A stretch of 64,000 bases of DNA from Gibbula magus (taxonomy: Eukaryota > Mollusca > Gastropoda > Trochida > Trochidae). A program made the translations under genes and the position numbers. Numbering within the stretch: the first letter of the stretch is position 1; every line of letters starts with the position of its first letter. Under the pieces are notes generated by a model. The model had not been told where the DNA came from and ran no database searches. It saw only the letters and a list, made by a program, of their open reading frames with translations. Below are positions 37,170-49,169 of the stretch, one piece after another. Location: contig OW388291.1 in the NCBI GenBank assembly GCA_936450465.1, positions 36,990,656 to 37,054,655 on the forward strand, read 5' to 3'.

Positions 37170-37440
37170 TTGAGTGTCTCTTTCCAAAAGGAGTTGGGTA
37201 TCTTCTTTATAATCTTGTGGCGTGCGTCCAGTGAAGTAACGAGATTGCAGCGGAAAAGTTGAATGATGGATTGAATCACGACTTTTCCCCAGAAACTGTC
37301 CCAGGAGAGAAATCCAACCACTAGGTCCGTCTCCTTTCTAATAGAACTTGTTGGGACTAACGTTTCGAAGTGATAATTGAAGAATGTTGTTAGACAGCCT
37401 TGACAACATGTTATGCAATGATCGATACAGGAGAATTTCG
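37170..37440 (-). repeat. Array block 'A' (copy 3)
   Basis: Open on - across the block. Unlike copies 1 and 2, the shared stop is TGG here, so the frame runs on to 37,130. Replacement-heavy divergence argues against a conserved gene. Confidence 0.6.
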
Positions 37441-38339
37441 ACTTTGCAGATAGGTGAATAGGTTTGACTTCTGTATAGGACACAGGACTTTTGATGAAAG
37501 CGTTCTGTAGATGACTTTATTCTTAAGCACATGAACATGCAGGGGGTTCATACAAATGTAATTAAAGTGCATATAGACATCAAACATGTACTCACATTGC
37601 ATGATACCAATTAGATAACATTTTACCAAAATCGATCTTATACATGGACTGGTTGATTTCAATTGACGGTTTGAATGTATCTTGAAAATAAATTCTCAAC
37701 TAAATTTTTCGTAATTGATTCTATATTTTAAAGGACCCAAATCAGGAAGGATGTGCGACACATCAAATACAATATTGATGATTCGTGACATTTATATTGA
37801 TACATCTAAAGATAAACCGTTAACAAATAAACATAATTAGTAATCTTCTCCTTTGTTTTAGGGCTTTGTTTTGACACTGGCCGTTAGATGATAGAGTCAC
37901 AGGTTTCCACAATATATATTGAAAGGCGCTGTATGCATATTGTATATGCAAATGTGAATGTCTATGATAATCTTTTTCAATTGGCATGTATTGGTTGCAA
38001 TAGACTAGAATAGGAAATGCAAGGGAGTATTGTACACGAGCAGACGCTTTCACTGAGACATAAATGTTATAAACTTACTTGCATAATCAAACTATTTGGT
38101 AATGTTTAATAAAAACGCACATCATTTTATATCCATGCCTATTATAACCGACCATTATTTCGTGATGAACCAGTCTTTCACTGTCCATTATCACTCCTCA
38201 ATTAGTGTGGTGTTACAAAATGAACTAATATTTTAAGCAACGTAAAGGATGTCCAAAATGAAAATATGTCTGCTTTATTGATTTAAATTTATTTCATATC
38301 AACATTTTCAACATCATTCCATGGTAATATTAACTTTAA

Positions 38340-40030
38340 TTTTTATTTCACTTGTTTGGGTTAAAACAAAGTTGTGTCATACGTTCTCAATGCATTTGCC
38401 CATTGGCTTTTCTCCTTCGAAATGACGGATTGCATTTCCGACTGTTATGATCATTCACTGCTAGCTCTGAATGAAAAGTATCTCTTCTTTTGGTGTTTAC
38501 TTAAGCTACGTAAAGAGGGAAAATAAACAAAGGAGAAGAAAGTACGACATTGTCATCAATCAAGTCTTCCTTGAAGAGCATCTGAGGCTAAGCTTGTGGA
38601 GGAACTCTCCTGAAGAAACTGTAGTGTATGAGAAATGGGATTGCAAAATCAAAGTGATTAAATACTTCCTGAGAAAATAAAGCATCGTAATAAATTTGAT
38701 TTATATTAAAAAAAGTATTTCTATTGACTAGCATGTGTCAAACGTTATCAATGGTGTTATGCTATCAGTAATGGATGTTTCTGATCATTTTATGTTATTA
38801 CAATGTTGCTAACACTTATTGTGTTTACCATTTTAAGAACATAGAATAGTTTACACTGTTTGTTCAAACACACAGCAACAATAAATTAAGAAATAGAAGT
38901 GAGCATTTCACAATGTTGATACAAAGAATATATTGCTTGATATCCTTTAGAGAACTGGGAGTCGTTGCAAAAATAAACCCACTTACATTGTAGATAAACC
39001 TTACTAGCAGCCTTTAATACTAAGTCTACCTGAGTGAAAAATCCGTAGCAATACATTGTATTTCATTCCACTGCCACCTGTGGTTCGATTGTTGGAGCTG
39101 ACGTTTGCAGGTTTCAATGGTACTTCCGACTGCAGTTATCCATGTACGAGCTGTGATACTACCGAAGCGGCCTTAAACAGTAACTCGCTCACTTTAAGAG
39201 AAGTTCCTGAAAAAGGCAGTGCCTGTAAATCCTAAATCGACTTACTTACTAGCATATATTACTGACATTATATTTATTTCCTGATATTGCAGGCTAACAT
39301 GTACAGTTCAGTAGCTATTTTATCATTTATATTTCAAACATAAAGTATTTGGATCAATCACAACACTTGTATTTTCGCTTTCCTTTTAACTTGTATTGTA
39401 AGAGAAACTCTCGTCCATATCTGTCCAGTGCTGATGAATCGACCCGCGTGTTTTTAGAAAACAGTGGCACCATGTGCATTAGGAATAGCATGATCAGCTG
39501 TGGTCCAGTATAGATCATGACTAACAGGTCCCTTGTGTTTAATTAGAAGGATTTGTCGAGGGTTTATTGTTGATTACCTTTGCAGGTCCATGATGCTTTA
39601 TATATCAATTAATGATTACCACAAGTATAAAGAAGTATTTATATCAATTTACTAATACGTGTATCTTGATTAAAGTATATTATACTCTCAATGATGCAAT
39701 GTAACACTTGTTTACATTCATTCTGTATAAAATTGCATTAACCAATTCTTATTCGAATACTGTTATTTTACACTATTAAGCAACGATAATCATACAAAAT
39801 TTATCATGCCAAAAATGCATTGACATGCATCGATCAAAGAAACGAGAACTCAGTCTTTGCTGATATTTTAAAACATCCTGAGTCAATTGAGAAAATGTCT
39901 ATTATGATTGGTTAATATGTTTCTTCAGACATACAGACACGAAACACTCTCTATATATCCACGTGATGATAGAGTTTCATGTTTTGTTATTTCACGAGCT
40001 GAGGGGTGAATACAAACTTTAATTGAACAT
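38340..40030 (+). repeat. Array block 'j' (copy 3) with embedded SINE
   Basis: Collinear with 25,640-27,420. The embedded SINE is at about 39,040-39,215. The frame ending KLRKEGK-stop near 38,524 is the third open copy. Confidence 0.7.
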
Positions 40031-40329
40031 CAGTAAAATAAGTTTTAAAAAAAACCTTGTCCGATGGAGCGAGGTCTAAATGGACCCAAAAGGGTATACA
40101 TCTTAATATAAAAGTCCCCACAGTTGAAATATCATAATGGGACTTAATGGTAATCCTCAATTGCAAATTCCATAAAACAAATATTTGATGCATTATTGCA
40201 CATACCCTTCTTAGGACTGATGGGGTCTGTGCGAGACCCCCATTAATAAATATGTGACCAGCATATAATATTGCTGCAGGAAATCAGTCTTGTTTAACCT
40301 TTTTCAGGTCTGCTCTGACTTATTATCTG

Positions 40330-40920
40330 AGACTCTTATATAGCTCATACAATGAAAATCGGGAACCATCAGGAGAATCTGACAGCAGAGTCAGACTTTG
40401 GCCTAGATCATGACGCTTCTTCCAACGTTTGGCCCAAATCTGATTTACAAAGACACGCTTTTGATAGATCTTACAGTCGTAATGGAACATAGCGGTTTAA
40501 GGGCCCAATGCCAGTTCGAAGAAAACCAAAAGGAAACATTATTCGTCATCTAAGAGCTACAAATGCCAATGTTGATTTTCGAAATCCTGTTGAAGCATTA
40601 AATTTGTATATTTATCCTGCACGTACTGATAATATTGTCACATGGACAAATCAATTTGCTGAATCTGAACGTGGTGAACATAGTGGAAGACAACAGGTAT
40701 TTAAGTCGAACACTATATGGGATTTGGATTATCGCTGGTGTGACCCAAAGGAACAAACAAAGCACAGAAATGCAATGAAGCACCAAATTGGGATTAGCAC
40801 AGTTGTGTTCAACCATGTCAAGAGAGCACTTTCAACACTTGATGACGATTTAATGACAAGGCCTAACCATATCAAAGACAACGACGTGATAGTTATACAT
40901 TCCATGAAAGCCAGTTGACT
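40330..40920 (+). pseudogene. piggyBac-like transposase remnant (second copy)
   Basis: The 136-aa frame at 40,508-40,918 reads RRKPKGNIIRHL, NPVEALNLYIYPARTDNI and VTWTNQFAESERG, the last two resembling the piggyBac F..lff....l..Iv..TN.yA region. Upstream (40,350-40,500) a SGESDSRV/DFGLDHDASS-type acidic stretch matches the 27.8-kb copy after small indels. Downstream the frame drifts out of the transposase reading (the MSR.RF motif of the other copy is out of frame here). No catalytic core is present. It was copied with the array, so piggyBac inserted before the beta/gamma duplication. Confidence 0.55.
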
Positions 40921-42270
40921 ACCTGTATGGATTACAATTATCTCATCATACTGGGCATGACAAAAACAATACTGGAGCTCAAAACATCAAATATTAAATA
41001 TCTTCTCAGTTTCCAAATTTGACCATTAAAGCATAAATATACATCTTTAATTTTATGAAAATCATATATTAAAAATTCAATGTTTTGTGTTGTGTTACTG
41101 AAAGAAGTACCGGATAAGTAATATTACATCCAATTCACTTTCGTTGCGCATGACATTTAAAATTTATGTATTTTTTAGCTTGACGAACGCAAATTGGCAC
41201 TTCAGAATGAAGAAAAGTGAGTGTCTATTTCAATTACATCAGTGAACGATTTTCTTTTAAATGAGACGTGTTCAAGTGTACTTGAAATGGCAGATGCTGA
41301 TCAGAATGATTTTTTTTAATTTGAAAGAATATATTTCTATTTTCTCTCACTTGACGATTATTGACTCGTGTTTAGACTGCTTGGATAATGAGAAGTTACA
41401 TTTTCTCTTGCCTCATACTGTCATTATGTCTCCTAAAATTTCCTGATTAAAAGCACTGGGACGAAATCTGTTGAACATTGAAACATTCAGGACATTGGTC
41501 CCGAAGATCAATAAAGTAAACTTTCAATGTTTACAATTGTGTTATTATATATGTTCTGTTAATATCAAAATTAACACCATTGTTTAAAATAGATACCGAT
41601 TTAAATTAATAAACTTGTATTTCGCAGCTGTGGTTATTTTATGATTTTTCTAACACAAACATAAATGTTTTTGTCGTCTACCCGCTGGTAAGAAGACAAA
41701 TATCGTTTTTTTTATCTTTCGGATAGACGTGTCCGTTTTAAGTAGTTCAAAGAGCCATCGATCGTGGGGTGTGCTGGTGCATGAGAGAAAGTACTCACCA
41801 CTTATTTGGTGCCAGACTTTCAAACTTTTAACTTCTGTGAATCTACGTGTCAGATGTAAAGTCTAATAGGCGAATTTAAGTGAGCAAATTTTCCTTTTGA
41901 CTCTCGCCTTAGATCCTCTTGAAACAAGTTTTAAGAAATCGTCAAACATTCTCGATGCAATATTATCGTATTATCATTTACGACAGTACATGTAAGTATA
42001 AGTACATGTACGCTCTGTTATGTTTCGCTTCCCAACCGATGCAAGGATGAGCAAAGTCTTTCTCTTCTCATCAAATTATTATTAAAAATTCTCATCATTA
42101 TTATTAACTAGAGTCCAATTATGGGTGATATGATTTATCCATGACAAACACCACCAGATAATTCCCGAATAAGGAGTAAAGATAATGAAAGCCCCACAAC
42201 AAAAATACACTATCAAATACAATTGGCAATAGCATCTCCTTAAGACCCTCTGTAACCAATCCATCGCGTT
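40921..42270 (+). repeat. Array blocks 'k' and 'l' (unit gamma)
   Basis: 40,950-41,560 matches 28,690-29,290. 41,610-42,270 matches 29,338-29,710 plus 30,446-30,620 and 18,050-18,740. Uninterrupted here, so it serves as the empty site for the 29.7-kb insertion. Confidence 0.7.
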
Positions 42271-43280
42271 TCTGCAGCTTTGGTCCATTTGCTTTTATTA
42301 TTTTACCTAAAAACTCATGTGCAAAGTAAACGTCCACATTTTTAAGAGAGTTTAAAACGAAATACTGCTGGCGAAAAACGTACATTTTGAGTGTTATGAT
42401 TTGAGGGACATACACTTTGTTATTTCGAGCACCGAGTTGGTTATTTTTTTTCTTACCAAAGGTCATTTTAATGCGTAAAATCGAAAAACGACGCGAATTC
42501 ATGATTTTGTACCCATATGCCATTCGTAAACTCTCTCACGCATTCAAGATGCGCATACCTAAATAGTTTACAACTTCCACTTTTTTTCTGAAGGATTTTA
42601 AAGTAACTCTTTAATTCTATTTCCAAAATGGCTTACTGGCATAGTAACCAACTCGTTTATATTGTTAATAATGTCGCAGAATGAAAGACAATTTTTGAAA
42701 ACGTGAACTGACCATTGTTCCGTTGGAATGCAAGATAGGACCTTAAATCACTAAATGATGTCATGGTTAATGACGTCACAAAGCCATGACGTCACGGCAG
42801 TGCAGCTGGCCACTCTTACATGCTGCTTCGCCTTGCAAGTTTAGTACTGTTAATACGGTCATTGAAACATATATTGTACGTGAGTTTCTATTTCATATGT
42901 TTTACCGACTTGTGACGAAATCACTTTGCTCGAAATTGTTAATCCATGTGATTTACCAAAAATAGTACAGCTTACCAATTCATGAATGACTGTAAAGTCG
43001 TTCCGTCAACCAATCAAAATGCAAGTTATATTTAGAAAAACTGTAATTCCCATGACCATTATGAACGCTTTAATACCCGGTATATATTTGCCCGCTTGGG
43101 TAAGGATAACAGGTAATGTTTATGGATTTCAAATTGTGTTCTGAAGACATACCGTAACTCTGTTTCAGTAGTATGTGTCGCTCGTGAGTTGAACTATCTT
43201 GTATTTTTTATGCCAACGTTTCTTTTGCAAGTGAATTTACATGTAAAAATAACTACTCTGGCATGAGCAAATAGTGCTAG
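42271..43280. other. Sequence between blocks l and m, no gene recognised
   Basis: Minus-strand frames at 42,082-42,523 overlap and have no domain. The only distinct feature is the CRE-like cluster at 42,756-42,794. Confidence 0.4.
42756..42794. promoter_or_regulatory. Three CRE-like octamers in 39 bp
   Basis: TGATGTCA (42,756-42,763), TGACGTCA (42,771-42,778) and TGACGTCA (42,787-42,794), spaced 15 and 16 bp apart. The palindrome TGACGTCA is the consensus site for CREB/ATF bZIP factors. No adjacent gene or TATA-associated start could be identified, so a promoter or enhancer role is inference. Confidence 0.35.
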
Positions 43281-44562
43281 ATTTCTAAAGGGATGTATCC
43301 TCTTTCGCATATTTGTCTGTTCTTGATAATCAAATTCCTGCTCTGAAGCGAGAAAATGAATCACTGCATCAGTGATGACACAGGCCAGCTGGCTTCGGAG
43401 TTCGATCTCCTTTGTGTATAATTAGTGTTCATCCTTACCCGGCATAGTTGTGGATGTGGATGTATCACATGGAAACTGATATACCATCAACGGATTAATG
43501 CCAATTGACACACCCTTTAAATATTTGATTTAATAATAAATTATGATCATTAAGAAAAGTGTATAATGTGTGGGACGTGGACAGGTTTCTAATACGATAA
43601 TGAAGACTGGCTTTGATATTAGAAACTAAGGGATGGGATATATATGGGATACTTAACATACAGTTTATAAGCAATTGTATGTTTGTGATGCATATAAGTT
43701 CACAAAATCGGTTAATATCATGTCATATTACAAAAGCTCATCAACTGGTTGTGCTTTCGTGTGATATTGGTGACAAAGAACTGACGATTTTTTAATTCCC
43801 TTCCAACCAAGTTGCTTTCAGTAAATCAAATTATTTATTTCTTATAACGCAATTCAAATTAAAAAAATAATAAACATTCACAGGTTGAAGGTTAAATAAA
43901 ATCCTGATCCTTTTATAGAAGCTTTTGTTACCCTTAAATCTGTGAAATAAAAACATTCCTTGCATGAAAACTGTGATATTAACTAACAAAAGCAATGTTG
44001 ATAACAGTCAACAACATATTTGTCAATTTCGAGCATGACCTGTATACCGTTTCTGTCTGATGTTTCTGACAGGTGTTCTTCAGGGAGGTCTCCTACATCA
44101 CACGCGATACCAACAAACTCACGAAGAAGGCAGACAAAGCCTCCACTGTATATGAATATAGGTTCTTAAAAACCTAGAAATGAATTAGTCCGCCAAAATA
44201 AATATTTAATAGCTTTGTTATGAAGTACATGCCTTGTATACACAAAGAAAAAAGTTAAGCACCCCCTGACATTTTCATATAGCTGAATGTCAGAACCAAG
44301 TAAGATTCGTTTTGACCCTGAATAAGTCTGAAATTATTATTTTTCAGATAGAACAGCCATCTGGCAAGACAGAAACGCAACAATATGTCGTTATTATCAT
44401 TATTTAATAGCGATGACGTCATGTTTAAACAGGTACTGTTTTTCCCATGAAACAATGTCCACAAAAGTATGGAGCTGCAAGTGAAACAAAACACATTCGC
44501 ATTGGTATTGTCACTTCTAAATGTTATTTGTAGACCCTAGTGTACATGTTCAATAACAATGA

Positions 44563-46110
44563 TCAGTATCTGGTAGGACAGACACGTTCCCGGATGACAC
44601 ACTGCACCCAACGTCTCATGCCTCCCTTCAGACGTCGGATCTGTTCTTGTATCAATAACATCCACTCAGCGTGCAGAGCTGCCTCCAACTCATGTAAATT
44701 ATGTACTGGAGGGTTCCGAGCCTGGAGTCGCCACCCTAGAATATCGCACACTTGCTCCAGGGGGTTCAGATTTGGGCTTACTGCTGGCCAGGGTAAAGTT
44801 GTCACTGCGTTGGCGCGCATGTAATCGACAACGGCACGTGATCGATGAGTCGGGGCGTTGTCGTCTATGTACTTAGGTCGTGTAGCAAGTGCATGGTTAT
44901 CGAAATGAGGAACAACGACCGGCTGTAGCACGTCCCGGATGTATTGAGATCCCGTTAAGTTGGTGGCACATGGTCCTGTGCATAGCTCAGTCGACCGCTA
45001 TCAGTGAAGTTCAGCAACAACGGGCGCAGCTCGCTGGATGGGTGGGTCACCCGCTGGTGGATAAGACTGCGAGTGTCAAGGGTTGATTCCCTGTCCAACA
45101 CTGAGACATGAGTTAAGAGACTGATGGTGTCACCCTGGGTAAGTGACTTTGTTCAAAAAGTGCCTCAGTTCTCCCAGCAGCAAATGGGTACCTGGTAACG
45201 GTTGTGGAAGTGACCTTCTAGCGACATATATGACAGCTTGGGTAAGACCAGTGTAATAATACTGCTATAGCGCCTTGAGCAACCACTGAGTGGATGGATA
45301 AGTGCGCTCTATAAATGGACTTATTATTATGGTGACCAATCCAGCTTGCAGTCATGAGACAGGCATCCCCATACCATAACAGAGCCACCTCCATATGCAA
45401 CAGTTGGCTGGATGTTCCTGGGGGTCATAAGCTGTATTATTCTGTCTCCAAACACGTGCATGCCCATCAGTAACATGGAGCAAGAATCGACTCTCGTCAA
45501 ACCAATGCATTTTCCGCCAGGTCTTCAGATTCCAGTGTTGTCTGTCCAAACACCGTGCCAAACGTGCACGTTTATGGTGGTCTCTCAACACTGGACGTTT
45601 AATTACCCATCTTGCCTTTAGTCCTGTTGATTTGAGACAATTTCAGACTGGTCCGGTGCTGATGTTTAGATTTGGTAACCACAGACGTTTCAGTGGAGGA
45701 CTTGTCAGGAAGGGTTCTCAGCGTACATGTCGAGGAAGTTGCCGGTCCTCTCGAGGTGTAGTGACAGTAGGTCTTCCAGAACCTGGACAGTCCATTGCAC
45801 TTCCTGTCTGCGCATGCTTCCGGACTAAACGACTAACAACAGTGGTAGCCCAGATTTCATCCTATCGCCTTAAAGGACATTCCTGCATACCAATAATTTG
45901 ATTTCGGTTATCCATTGACAATCGTCTTCGTGCAATGTTCAATAGATGTTCCTGAATGGCTATGGAAAGCAACGTAACATACATGTACCACCAAATGCAG
46001 TTGGGCGATACTACTTTCTGTGATCCTCGAACGTGGCATGTTGTACGTGCATGCCCCGAACGTGTAGGAGCGACTGTCACGCATCAATGGTTGGAACGTA
46101 TCGCACAAAC
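44563..46110 (-). pseudogene. Tc1-like (DD34E) transposase, broken
   Basis: Read on - from about 46,110. An N-terminal HTH region with MDNRNQIIGMQE and PGSGRPTVTTPRED is followed by a stop and CLKSTGLKAR, then HWNLKTWRKMHWFDESRF (first catalytic Asp in FDES) and HARVWRQNNTAY. After the SINE come QPVVVPHFDNHALATRP, DDNAPTHRS (second Asp), and SPNLNPLEQVCDILG (Glu of the NPLE motif). Together these are the DDE residues of the Tc1 family. In-frame stops, a frameshift between 45.6 and 45.9 kb, and the SINE make it non-functional. No related intact copy lies in the window. Confidence 0.9.
44965..45335 (+). mobile_element. tRNA-derived SINE nested in the Tc1 transposase
   Basis: It has a Pol III-type A-box-like TAGCTCAGTCG near 44,984 and B-box-like GGTTGATTCCC near 45,082, a middle with CAAATGGGTACCTGG, and a 3' end GCGCCTTGAGCAACCACTG...GCGCTCTATAAATGG followed by a TTATTATTAT tail. 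Transposase reading resumes on either side. A short GGTG(A/G)C at both junctions may be the target duplication. Ends are approximate by ~15 bp. Confidence 0.8.
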
Positions 46111-46209
46111 GCTACTCTTCTAAAAAATGATCCTTGTTTAACAATTTAAATATTCTCGAAAATATATCATCACAAATATCAGGGGGTGCTTAACCTTTTT
46201 CTTTGGGTA

Positions 46210-46490
46210 AATATTCGAGAGAGATGAAGCAACTTTGCAAGACAATCCAGCTAAACCTTCACGAAGGTTTGCAGGAAACATTTGAATATTGGTATCTCAA
46301 ACATAAACTAAAACGTTTTTGTAGTCACTCCCAAGGGAACCAGACTAACATCCTTTCTTTGATCTCAGTGATGGGAACTGTCCCCTTGGTGTACTTCAAA
46401 GAGCAATAGATATTGACGTATGTCCATTACATGAGAAAAACAACTTACATCCAATTTGAAGCCAGACTAGCAACTTTATAAGTATGTTAA
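46210..46490 (+). repeat. Array block c' (unit delta)
   Basis: ACCTTCACGAAGGTTTG, AACATTTGAATATTGGTATC and CATCCTTTCTTTGATCTC match 19,738-19,930. ACCTTCACGAAGGT is itself a 14-bp palindrome kept in both copies. Confidence 0.8.
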
Positions 46491-47935
46491 GGATGTTACA
46501 ACTCTGCATAAACAATCTAGCAGACGATGCAAAGTGGCCAATATTGTCTTTTGATCCGTACACACAAAAACTATGCCAACATATTAAACGGCGAAGCGAC
46601 GTAAACTAGAAAAAATAATGCAGGAATAAGCATATCAGTACATATGTAAATGCATTCTTGCCATACGGACAATTGAATCTGATTTGCCCTTCTTCGACTT
46701 GCAAACATGACAATAAGGAACAAATCTATGTCAGTGACAGTGTGATCATGCGTTAAAATAAGTGTACACTGGAAATTTAGTAGAAAACGAAGGGATAAGA
46801 GGTATATAACCTAAGTAACATAATCCTCCAACTACATGACATGGAAGTCTGATTCTATTAAATATTTATTGATTTAAATGTATAAAAATAGAGAATACTA
46901 AATCACTGTCTAATAACATCTTTATTCAACGATTTAAAAGAAACGTTTTTCATGAGTACTTTGAAATGTTACAATGTTTTGTATTCGGTGTATTATTCGC
47001 ATAGCTTATAATTAAACAAATCGATGAAACTGATTATTTTGTGCGCAAAGTAACATTCACATTGTGGCACAGGATTATGACAAACGTATCTATTATAAAA
47101 AAAATGAGTTACACAAGTGAAATTGTCGTAAGTTTCCACATTGCAGTATATATCCACGGTTTATGTCCCCTCAAACCCAATGAAGCATAAAAGCATTTGG
47201 GGATATCGGATAACTTACACATTGATAAAGATCACAATTAACAAATCGGGAAAGCAGCATAGAAAAACACCTACAGTATTCAAAGTGCGGTCAGGCGAGT
47301 TCGGGTTAACGCCGCTTTCACGAGTATTTCACATATATCCCGGCTTCTAGTATTAACTTTCCCGCCTTGTAACCCGAGAAACTGTCTTCTGTATTTAAAC
47401 ATGTTTATTTGTTTCTCGTAGTTGTAATAAGCGTTTTCGGACATGTGTCTACGTATCACATGTCGGAGGAATCAGTTAAATTGTCCAAAAATAAAAGAAA
47501 CAAGCGATTTCTAGTTTGACTATACAACCACGGAAAGCTTCAAGAACGACAGCGATCGTTCGAATGAAATTGCAATGACGTCATAGGCACGAGACCTCTT
47601 GATATGAAATGAAATTTGTGATAACATATAATCATGGTAATAGACAGAAATCAAAACGTTTAACTATAACCACATCTGTATTTTATTGTGAAAGACATGT
47701 TCGCAGGGGACATTTTAATCGCGCGTATTAACAAGGATAGGTACGCAAGTAGTGATACCATGTCACGCGCGTATAGATATTGAAATTCCTCTCTTCTTCG
47801 GATCCCTTAAGGGAAACTTTTTGCTGTTAATATTCGAGTTTTTACTTTAATTTGTTATATGTGTATTACATCCCTCGTTATATCAATTGTGTAATTCTCT
47901 CGCCAAGGCTCGAGAATAACGTAAATGATATAGCT
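46491..47935. other. Sequence with no recognised gene; SINE scrap at 47,284-47,345
   Basis: In unit beta blocks c' and d are adjacent, so 46.5-51.1 kb is extra here. The scrap GTTAACGCCGCTTTCACGAGTATTTCAC matches the SINE 3' end on -. The remainder is featureless. Confidence 0.45.
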
Positions 47936-48160
47936 CAGGAAAGATAATCTGTCATTCCCCGTCACTCGACATAGGCTGGAACTAGCGAACCATGGGTGGT
48001 ACTACACTGAGTTTCAGTGTAGCATTGCACCCAAACCTTACTGCGAGTAGAAGACTTCTCTACTGTAGACAATGTTGCCGTGTCCCTGGCGGGATTCGAA
48101 CCACGAACCTTCTGATCTGAAACATACTAAGCACTGCGCTATACCAGTCCCTTCACTGCA
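47936..48160 (-). mobile_element. tRNA-derived SINE, 5' head and body
   Basis: On - the head reads GGGACTGGTATAGCGCAGTG (A box TAGCGCAGTGC) and then GGTTCGAATCCCGCCAGGG (B box), a clear Pol III promoter. The body follows with CTACAGTAGAGAAG, GGTTTGGGTGCAATGCTACAC and GTACCACCCATGGTTCGCTAG. The 3' half is missing. This copy defines the 5' end of the family whose 3' end is at 48,301, 50,783 and 57,507. It is not a functional tRNA: the acceptor stem is not closed. Confidence 0.85.
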
Positions 48161-48300
48161 AAAAAACCCCCATCATAAGATGACTTCTTATATTAGTTAC
48201 AGCTATTCGCGATATCAATGATGCATACTGGTCAAATGTCCAACTTTCTAAAAGCATTGACAAACTATGTTGACGCATATATCTAGCATATAAGTAATGG

Positions 48301-48412
48301 TGAGGTGAGGTGAGGTGAGTTGGGGTTTAACGCCGCTTTCAAGAGTATTTCACTTATATCGCGACTGCTAGTATTACGGCAGGGAGAAAGCCCGCAACGC
48401 CATGTGGCTATG
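48301..48412 (-). mobile_element. 5'-truncated SINE with 12-bp target duplication
   Basis: TATAAGTAATGG occurs at 48,289-48,300 and again at 48,413-48,424. The 112 bp between them are the 3' part of the SINE on - (CATAGCCACATGGCGTTGC ... GGCGTTAAACCCC, then a CTCAC repeat tail). 5' truncation with a 12-bp duplication is the mark of LINE-driven target-primed insertion. Confidence 0.92.
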
Positions 48413-48907
48413 TATAAGTAATGGAAATGAAATGTTACGTGTTTGTTTTTAATTCAATAGTAGTTCCGTTTCAACTTGACCCTAACTGTAAGGTCATTGG
48501 TTATCCAATCAGATTGTTGGAATGCGGGTCACGTCGTTACGACACAGGTCAACGTGTTACGACAGTCACACTTGTGATCGTGACATACGAGATCAGTATA
48601 TCACTAGTTGTACGTTCAACACGTGTGTAATAAATCAGTTTACCACACACTTCCACAGAAAAACAAATTGAATACACATTTCTTATAAAATAAGATGTAT
48701 TCACAAATATCACGAAAGCTACAGATATCTTTAATCACCAATTCCCTGAATCGCGTGAAAGACTTTTAGAATCTACTTGTAGCAAGTAGTATCGGCAAGT
48801 CATCGTCTCAGTCAGTGTTGACACAATTTATTGTTTTCTTGTTGTTGTTGATGTATGTCTGTATATGAACATGTGCTTCAGGAACATAGGGGAACTTTCC
48901 ATGGGGT

Positions 48908-49163
48908 AGATTTTCGAAGCTCTCTTAGTGCTAAGATAGTCGTAAGTACCATACAATAGTATTGGCTTACGACTATCTTAGGGTTAAGAGAGCCTCGAAA
49001 ATCTAGGCCCAGGACTCTCCACATACAACATTGAACGTTTTGAAATGCCCTTAATGTAGTCTAAACAGCCAACGAGGCACTGATTTTCAGAAAAAAAAAT
49101 AACTCTAAACTCCAAAGTGAAGCAGCTGTAGTGCTAGGAGAGCTTCGGAAATCAAAGCCCAGA
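48908..49163. mobile_element. MITE-like element with a hairpin and a third arm
   Basis: 39-nt arms at 48,908-48,947 and 48,966-49,004 (core AGATTTTCGAAGCTCTCTTA, few mismatches) enclose an ~18-nt loop. A third, more diverged reverse-complement copy of the same arm lies at about 49,122-49,163 (GCTAGGAGAGCTTCGGAAATC). Likely terminus to terminus from 48,903 to 49,163 with an internal duplication. No coding capacity. Confidence 0.75.
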
Positions 49164-49169
49164 ATAGTT

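Larger units (their letters stand above)
32030..42270 (+). repeat. Array unit gamma
   Basis: Begins at block d (32.04-32.23 kb) and runs e (32.75-32.98), f (34.16-34.66), g (34.9-35.4), h (36.3-36.5), i (36.58-37.08), A (37.17-37.44), j (38.34-40.03), k (40.05-41.56) and l (41.61-42.27). Blocks m, n and c' are absent from its left end. 33,100-33,240 pairs with the inverted copy at 9,430-9,535. Confidence 0.75.
44241..46207 (-). mobile_element. Tc1/mariner-superfamily DNA transposon, TA flanked, with a nested SINE
   Basis: Terminal inverted repeats: CACAAAGAAAAAAGTTAAGC on the left, and the complement of ...AACCTTTTTCTTTGGG on the right, each followed inwards by a CCCCCTGA run. TA lies on both sides (44,239-44,240; 46,208-46,209). 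Unit beta is empty at the same place (about 19,690-19,700), confirming an insertion between blocks n and c'. About 1.97 kb long; removing the ~370-bp SINE gives ~1.6 kb, normal for Tc1-like elements. The transposase on - is broken. Confidence 0.93.

Noticed and set aside
48085..48160. Possible tRNA gene (clear A and B boxes on minus)
   Set aside because: No closed acceptor stem and the SINE body follows directly; it is the tRNA-like head of a SINE.
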